Positions 34,937 to 39,669 of a DNA stretch of 39,669 nt are shown here, one piece after another. Made by a program: the position numbers and the translations under genes. The notes beneath the pieces are model-generated. The model was not told the DNA's origin, searched no databases, and worked only from the letters and a program-made list of their open reading frames with translations. The number at the start of each line of letters is the position of its first letter. Positions within the stretch are counted from its first letter, which is position 1. This DNA is from a bacterium BMS3Abin03. Its GTDB lineage: Bacteria > Bacteroidota > Ignavibacteria > Ignavibacteriales > Ignavibacteriaceae. The DNA lies in the NCBI GenBank assembly GCA_002898075.1, contig BDSV01000228.1, forward strand, positions 1-39,669, given 5' to 3'.

Positions 34937-35814
34937 ATTTTTATCAATACTCCTTTCATTCTGTATGGAAATTGAATGTCATACCCCAAAATATTTATTA
35001 ACAAATTCCCTACGGTTTCATACTCAAGCTTTCGTGAGAACAAAGAATTAAATAGCGAGGTCAATGTTTTAGAATTACTTAACTTATAACTTACAATTCC
35101 TGCCGATCCAGTCCCTGTTTTTTTCACCTGAATTTCACCAGTAATATTTCCACTCCCTGATTCCTTTCCATTAATAAAAATAGTTGATGGGTATTCTTTA
35201 ACAGAAAATTCAATCCCGTAAGGGTTCATTATTACAAATTCAACATCAACTACAGATTCACCCAAACTGAGTTTTTTCAAACCCGCAGATTTCACTTCAA
35301 TTATTTTACTATCTTTTGTGTCTCTTTCTATCGCGCCTGCTAACTGCTCTTTTACCATTACTTTAAACATCACGTCAATATCGACCGGAAGGGATATAAA
35401 CCCGAGGTTTGCAGTAGCGTTTCCAATAAGCTTTAAGTTAAGCGTATCGATTCCCTCACTCAATAATTTTAATATTTTATCGGTTATAAGCATAGAAGAA
35501 AAATCAATATCGGCAGTTCCCCGGCTTTCGATAGAAAATTTTTCTTTTCTTTCCGCATTGCCTATTGTGTCGGTATTATTAACGATATACACAAACATAT
35601 CCTCAACATTTATATTAAAATCGTTCTTATTTTTTGCGCTTACAATAATTGATAATTTAATTTCTTTATTGTTAAATTCTATTATCTCACTTTTTTTCAC
35701 TCCGACTATTTCCGGTGCAAATCCTGAAGGAGAACATAAAAAATTATTAACAGCAATAAACAATAAAATTAATACTACCGAAGAAGCTAAAAATTTAATA
35801 ACTATTCCTTTCAT
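34933..35814 (-). CDS. LEA14-like (LEA type 2) membrane-anchored protein
   Basis: The 293-residue protein has one N-terminal membrane helix (about 8-27); no proper lipobox. The rest is beta-rich with two similar halves of the LEA14/WHy type: the first around KLSIIVSAKNKNDFNINVED, the second around VVDVEFVIMNPYGIEFSVKE. The conserved 'N-P-(Y/N)' or 'N-K-N' turn marks each. Such proteins are thought to bind hydrophobic or lipid ligands in the envelope. Its stop overlaps the start of the FHA-ABC transporter by four bases, so the two are probably translated together and it may serve that transporter. That role is inferred from position. Confidence 0.7.
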   Translation of the reverse strand: MKGIVIKFLASSVVLILLFIAVNNFLCSPSGFAPEIVGVKKSEIIEFNNKEIKLSIIVSAKNKNDFNINVEDMFVYIVNNTDTIGNAERKEKFSIESRGTADIDFSSMLITDKILKLLSEGIDTLNLKLIGNATANLGFISLPVDIDVMFKVMVKEQLAGAIERDTKDSKIIEVKSAGLKKLSLGESVVDVEFVIMNPYGIEFSVKEYPSTIFINGKESGSGNITGEIQVKKTGTGSAGIVSYKLSNSKTLTSLFNSLFSRKLEYETVGNLLINILGYDIQFPYRMKGVLIKI

Positions 35815-35854
35815 ATAAAAAATACCAGATCAAAACCATTGCAATTGTTATCCA

Positions 35855-36355
35855 TTAATAACGATAATTAGAGTTTACTGCAGCGGCTGCAACAACAATT
35901 ATTATTACTGCAAACAATATCCCGATCAAAAACAAAACGAATCCCCAGATTGCCCAGAGCTTTTGAACCCTTTTAAAATGCTCAATACCCTGCCAGTATT
36001 TATTTTGCCATGCCCATTCATTTCCTTTGGCGCCAAGCACGAAGATCATTACAAAGTTGACTAACGGTATCCAGGTTAAAAAAGCAATCCAGGTGTTGTT
36101 ACCTATTCCCCAAATCCATGTTAAGAAAAATGCACCCCAGTTCCAGCCCTGTAATTGGGGAGGTAAAGAAGCAAGTTTTCCATGACCGGAATTATTTTGC
36201 ATCGGTGGCGGAGAAGACATAGTAGATTGTACAGCCGGTGATGGCGGCGGAGCTTGATATTGGTTACTGCCCAAGCCGCTGCTCATCGGGTTTCCGCAAT
36301 TGTTACAGAACTTTGCGTCCGGTTCATTTTGATATCCACATTCTTTACAATACAT
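35855..36355 (-). CDS. Zinc-ribbon membrane protein
   Basis: The 166-residue protein starts with a zinc ribbon, MYCKECGYQNEPDAKFCNNC (Cys3, 6, 17, 20), then has a Pro/Ser/Gln-rich linker (about 25-65). Two or three membrane segments follow, one starting GWNWGAFFLTWIWGIG and another near the C-terminus (LFLIGILFAVIIIVVAAAA). The WNWGAFFLTW segment is a recurrent motif in small bacterial ribbon-plus-membrane proteins of unknown role. A similar ribbon opens the FHA protein at the head of this gene run, which suggests a shared partner or assembly. No catalytic residues were found. Confidence 0.75.
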   Translation of the reverse strand: MYCKECGYQNEPDAKFCNNCGNPMSSGLGSNQYQAPPPSPAVQSTMSSPPPMQNNSGHGKLASLPPQLQGWNWGAFFLTWIWGIGNNTWIAFLTWIPLVNFVMIFVLGAKGNEWAWQNKYWQGIEHFKRVQKLWAIWGFVLFLIGILFAVIIIVVAAAAVNSNYRY

Positions 36356-36478
36356 ATTGTTTTTTCCTATTTGCTAAACAGAATTACATTTTCTCCAAAT
36401 TTTACTGTTCTATCTTCTAAATCCTATTTCTAAATTCTTCATTAAAAACCATTACAAAAAAAAAGAAAGATTTGATAA

Positions 36479-37270
36479 CTAATACATATTAATTACCCTG
36501 TCTCTCCTTTCTTTTGCCGTTGGATGAGACGAGATAAAATCGTTTACGGCATCTCTGTCATCCACACCGTATTCTTTTTCCAGTTCTTCTAACTTTTCGA
36601 AGAAGGAAACTGCGCCGGCTTTATCGTAACCGGCTTTCAGCAAAATTTTAACACCATTCTCGTCAGCTTCAAACTCATCATACTTGCTAAACGGCATCGA
36701 GTAAATGTTATAGGCAATCTGAACAATTTCACCAAAATTCGGATCTACCGATGAAGCCAGGGCTGCATACTGCACACGTTTTATACAATGCCTTAGTTCG
36801 TTGTGTGAAATTTCGTGAGCGATTACAAAAGCTATCTCGTCTTCCGTATCGAGGAAATCTAAAATACCTGTGTTTATATACATATACCCGCCGGCGATAG
36901 CATAAGCATTTACTTCATCCGTTTTAACAACCTTGTAATTATAATTTAGATTTGTACGCTCAACGTATTTCATAAGTTTGTTGAAAATTCTTTTGATGTT
37001 AAACTTTCGCTCTTTTGTTATCTTAACTTCCTGTGTAATCTGCTTGTCGAGTTCCTTCCCGATTGCATTTTCATCATCATCGGAGAGGGCGGTTAATTCA
37101 AGTATGGTTTCGTTAACGATGTCTGCGGTTTGCAGCAGGTTCTTTATCAGATCGTTATCGTTATTGTCCTGTGCGTTTAAAGGTGTAAAACTAATTGCTG
37201 CAAGTAAAACAGTATAAATGATCCCCCTGAAAGAAAAGAATGAAAATATTCTATTCCGAATTGTTCTCAT
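36479..37270 (-). CDS. M48-family metalloprotease, exported
   Basis: This is a zinc metallopeptidase of 263 residues. It has a signal peptide (to about residue 34, LNAQ), the HExxH site as AHEISHNELRH (His152, Glu153, His156), the third ligand in EFEADENGVKILLKAGYD, and the C-terminal SSHPTAKERRDRV. Acts in the periplasm or outer envelope. The start ATG at 37270 has a strong GGAGGA nine bases upstream and overlaps the PP2C gene by 20 bases, so translation is probably coupled. Unlike the copy at 243-974 it is intact. Its place inside a kinase/phosphatase gene run is unusual. Confidence 0.9.
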   Translation of the reverse strand: MRTIRNRIFSFFSFRGIIYTVLLAAISFTPLNAQDNNDNDLIKNLLQTADIVNETILELTALSDDDENAIGKELDKQITQEVKITKERKFNIKRIFNKLMKYVERTNLNYNYKVVKTDEVNAYAIAGGYMYINTGILDFLDTEDEIAFVIAHEISHNELRHCIKRVQYAALASSVDPNFGEIVQIAYNIYSMPFSKYDEFEADENGVKILLKAGYDKAGAVSFFEKLEELEKEYGVDDRDAVNDFISSHPTAKERRDRVINMY

Positions 37271-38297
37271 TTTGTTGTTCCTCCTCGTTATTAATCTTTG
37301 TTGAATCTTCTTTAACTAAGTTTGAATCTGTTTTGTCGTTGTTCGTTACTTCATTTATTACCCCGGTAGCAGTCTTCCCTGATGAATCAAATTTTGCGGG
37401 AGATGGCGTATTACCCGAATCGAATTGTTTTGTAACGGGGTTGCCGCTTAAATTTATTACATCGAGTGAAAATAATATAAATACTAAAGCAGCAATTGAA
37501 ATCAGGAGAATAGTGTACGAAACAATATTTGATTTTTTATTTGTGTGTTCTGCTGGCGCTGCTTTCTCTAAAACTTTCATCACCTGTACAGTTATGTTGT
37601 CTGTCCCGCCTCTTTCGTTTGCAAGATCAACCAACTGTTCCGCCGCATCCTGGGAATTATTTGAAGCGCAGATTTCCCGGATTTCATTGTTGTTAACATG
37701 ATTTGTTAGTCCGTCTGTGCAGAGGATCAGGCAGTCATTTACCATTAACTGAAAAGGTTCAGGTAATTCTGGTTTAGCTATTTCGTCAATGCCGAGAGCT
37801 TTTGTAATAATATTTTTTTTAGGATGGGTTTTCGCTTCTTCGGGTGAGATAACGTTTGAGTCAACCATTTGCTGAACGAGAGAATGATCGGTGGTAATTT
37901 GTTGAATTTCGCCGTTGCGTATTCTATAAATCCTGCTGTCTCCCAGGTTTGCTGCATATGCATATCCGTCTTTAACCAAAACCAGCACAACTGTCGAGCC
38001 CATTTCCGAGAGTTCTATTTTAGTTTTTGCGGCTGCAATAATAACTTCATTTGCTTTTTGAATGGCGTTTTTGATTCCTTCATCCGGATTGAAATCGGTA
38101 CCAAGGTTTTCGAAATAGTTTCTGATTGTTTCAACTGCTAATCTTGAAGCTATTTCTCCTCCCTCGTGTCCGCCCATCCCGTCGCAAACGATCAGCAGTC
38201 TGCCGTAGCTGCCGGAGAACGTTCCGAAGTAATCCTCATTAATTTCCCGGGCTTTGCCGATGTCTGAGAAGTTTCCTATTTCCAGAGAGTAGTTCAA
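37251..38297 (-). CDS. PP2C-family Ser/Thr protein phosphatase with C-terminal membrane helix
   Basis: The 348-residue protein has the PP2C metal-binding motifs REINEDYFG (Asp22), VCDGMGGHEGG (Asp39), LGDSRIYRI, LCTDGLTNHV and RGGTDNITV, so it should be an active manganese- or magnesium-dependent phosphatase. After about residue 250 there is one membrane helix (SYTILLISIAALVFILFSL) and a hydrophilic tail rich in Asn, Glu and Lys outside. This mirrors the layout of the kinase at the other end of the run, and the two probably oppose each other on the same FHA-bound targets. The next gene (M48) overlaps its end by 20 bases. Confidence 0.94.
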   Translation of the reverse strand: MNYSLEIGNFSDIGKAREINEDYFGTFSGSYGRLLIVCDGMGGHEGGEIASRLAVETIRNYFENLGTDFNPDEGIKNAIQKANEVIIAAAKTKIELSEMGSTVVLVLVKDGYAYAANLGDSRIYRIRNGEIQQITTDHSLVQQMVDSNVISPEEAKTHPKKNIITKALGIDEIAKPELPEPFQLMVNDCLILCTDGLTNHVNNNEIREICASNNSQDAAEQLVDLANERGGTDNITVQVMKVLEKAAPAEHTNKKSNIVSYTILLISIAALVFILFSLDVINLSGNPVTKQFDSGNTPSPAKFDSSGKTATGVINEVTNNDKTDSNLVKEDSTKINNEEEQQNENNSE

Positions 38298-38339
38298 ATA
38301 ATTTTAGGTTTATGATTGATTGAGTAACAGGAAAAATAA

Positions 38340-39014
38340 TTAAATGATTTTCAGCTTAAAGCTTAAGTCGCCAAACTTTATTTCATCGTTGTCTTTAAGG
38401 ATTACACGCTCTTCAACTTTATTCCCGTTAACGAAAGTACCGTTGAGTGAAAGTTCATCCTGCAGCAGAATCTTATTATCCTTAACATAAATAAGCGCAT
38501 GTTCTTCGGAGATACCAGGTTCATTCAAAATAATATTGCAGCTTTCGGCTCTGCCAATTTTAGTACGACCTTCAAATATTTTAAAGTCTTTACCCGCGGG
38601 GTCCAAATCAAAACTAACAAGCCAGCCGGTTAATTTGCTAATGATGGTTTCCTTTGCATCCTTGTGAGCGTTAGTATTGCTGACAACAGTTTTATCTTTT
38701 GCCGGTGCAGGAGAAGGTGTTGCAGGAGGTGAGGGTGTTTGCTTGTTTTCGTGAATCGTTTTCTCGATTTCCGGCAGGGTGTTTATATTCTCCTGTTTGT
38801 CTATAGCTGTTTTTTGATTTGCAGTAGCAGTTTTTGAGGCTGTTTTAATTGTAGTTGAAACATCCGATTTGGGACAGTAAGGGCACTCATCTAACGACGC
38901 ATCATAATTATGACCGTTCTTACATGTTTTATATTGTGCAGCCAATGGTGCGCCGCAGGATTTACAGAATTTAGCACCGGGGGTGTTTTCCATTCTGCAT
39001 GACGGACAATTCAT
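38340..39014 (-). CDS. Double zinc-ribbon FHA-domain protein
   Basis: The 224-residue soluble protein begins MNCPSCRMENTPGAKFCKSC (Cys3, 6, 17, 20). A second Cys/His cluster (CKNGH...CPYC, 31-47), a Thr/Lys/Pro-rich linker rich in possible phosphorylation sites, and a C-terminal FHA domain (about 145-224: KIGRAESCN, ISEEHA, SLNGTFVNG) follow. The start ATG at 39014 is preceded by GAGGAAG, a strong ribosome site; a frame open to 39056 adds 14 residues of poor fit. It is the first gene of the seven-gene run, 42 bases before the phosphatase. It is likely a kinase substrate and adaptor, read by or reading the other members. Confidence 0.88.
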   Translation of the reverse strand: MNCPSCRMENTPGAKFCKSCGAPLAAQYKTCKNGHNYDASLDECPYCPKSDVSTTIKTASKTATANQKTAIDKQENINTLPEIEKTIHENKQTPSPPATPSPAPAKDKTVVSNTNAHKDAKETIISKLTGWLVSFDLDPAGKDFKIFEGRTKIGRAESCNIILNEPGISEEHALIYVKDNKILLQDELSLNGTFVNGNKVEERVILKDNDEIKFGDLSFKLKII

Positions 39015-39277
39015 TTCTTCCTCAGATTTTATCAAACCTGTTAATTTTTTTCTCAAGTTAGTAATAATGTTGCAAAGTATAAAGTGTTTTGGCTGGGTTT
39101 TCTAACTGCTTTTAAATTCAGCACCGGCTAATAGCAGGAATTTTATTAGTGAGTTGTACAATAAAAATATGAGTTTATGCAAATTTGCACCAATTTCTTA
39201 TCCCTTAGGTCGAATATCAACTCGCATCTTCCCTAAAATATTCTTAAGTTAAAACCAAGTAATTAAGGAGTAACTTT

Positions 39278-39669
39278 ATGAAAGGACGTAATAAAAAAAT
39301 ATTTTCACTAAAACTTAAAGGGGTAACTTCCTTTTGCATACTGCTTATTGCCTATTGCCTACTTGCTTTTACAAACATTACATACCCCACCATCCGCTAC
39401 GTAAGTCACGAGGGCAGCAACACTCCGCCCTACTTAACCTGGGAAACAGCAGCAGACAGCATAATGAGTGCAATAAATATTTCCGAGTTTGGTGATACAA
39501 TTTATGTTGCAAACGGAGTTTACAAAGAGCAGGTAATAATGATACCCGGTTTATCTCTCATAGGAGCAGGATCCGACAGCACTGTTATCGATACAAGGAG
39601 TTTAGTCCAGTCCGGCTTTTGGGCCATAATTATGGCTGATGGTTGTGTAATAAGGGGATTTAATATTAT
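39278..39669 (+). CDS. Exported right-handed beta-helix protein, 5' part, runs off right edge
   Basis: The frame from ATG 39278 has AAGGAG seven bases upstream and stays open to the window edge (130 codons). A basic start and a hydrophobic stretch (SFCILLIAYCLLAFTNI) form a signal peptide. The sequence then reads DSIMSAINISEFGDTIYVAN, VYKEQVIMIPGLSLIGAGSD and MADGCVIRGFNI. This 'GDTIYVANGVYKE...I....SLIGAG...TVID' series is the first turns of a pectin-lyase-like parallel beta-helix of the kind often exported by T9SS. A C-terminal sorting domain would be expected beyond the edge but cannot be seen. The gene is divergent from the FHA run. Confidence 0.82.
   Translation, partial: MKGRNKKIFSLKLKGVTSFCILLIAYCLLAFTNITYPTIRYVSHEGSNTPPYLTWETAADSIMSAINISEFGDTIYVANGVYKEQVIMIPGLSLIGAGSDSTVIDTRSLVQSGFWAIIMADGCVIRGFNI

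Overview
The window looks like a chromosomal segment of a low-GC bacterium of the Bacteroidota/Chlorobiota branch, most likely an Ignavibacteria-type organism. This rests on the type IX secretion (T9SS) C-terminal sorting domain on the multiheme cytochrome at 27816-29750, the many PAS histidine kinases, DUF4301, DUF2652 and DUF4920 family proteins, and REP-like palindromes with the core GTCCCTACGGGAC. No rRNA, tRNA or CRISPR array was recognised. The taxonomic call is an inference from gene content.

Left part (1-3700), a mobile or defence patch. The N-terminal half of an IS1595-family transposase runs off the left edge. The end of that insertion sequence appears to cut the export signal off an M48 metalloprotease. 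Next comes a compact type II restriction-modification locus: a D12-class (Dam-like) adenine methyltransferase, divergent from a small XRE-type regulator that overlaps a PD-(D/E)XK-like nuclease gene I cannot place in a known family.

Housekeeping block (3700-12000). carAB encodes carbamoyl-phosphate synthase. A strong intrinsic-terminator hairpin lies just before the carA start and looks like an attenuator. Then come a PIN-PhoH ATPase, a 118-bp MITE-like inverted-repeat element, a cluster of REP-like palindromes, and a DUF4301 protein. A broken PLP-dependent ACC deaminase / D-cysteine desulfhydrase pseudogene follows and ends at a solo copy of the MITE terminus.

Signal-transduction block (13082-27630). 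Two multi-PAS kinases stand in tandem (an HWE/HisKA_2 type, then a receiver-first hybrid), followed by an MFS transporter. A PAS kinase of the NarX/DegS type with its LuxR-type regulator precedes a trypsin-fold lipoprotein. A cyclase-like DUF2652-SRPBCC protein, a small zinc-ribbon protein, mnmA and a small membrane protein follow. An OmpR-type regulator/sensor pair is divergent from the T9SS-exported multiheme cytochrome c.

Right part (29800-39669). After a clear terminator come two envelope proteins (DUF4920 and a lipoprotein). Seven minus-strand genes then form a tight island: zinc-ribbon/FHA protein, PP2C phosphatase, M48 protease, zinc-ribbon membrane protein, LEA14-like protein, FHA-FHA-ABC transporter and Ser/Thr kinase. 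The island combines kinase, phosphatase, phosphothreonine readers and a transporter, and recalls the mycobacterial PknF/Rv1747 pair with extra parts. It is the best candidate for a little-described system here. A beta-helix surface protein begins at the right edge.
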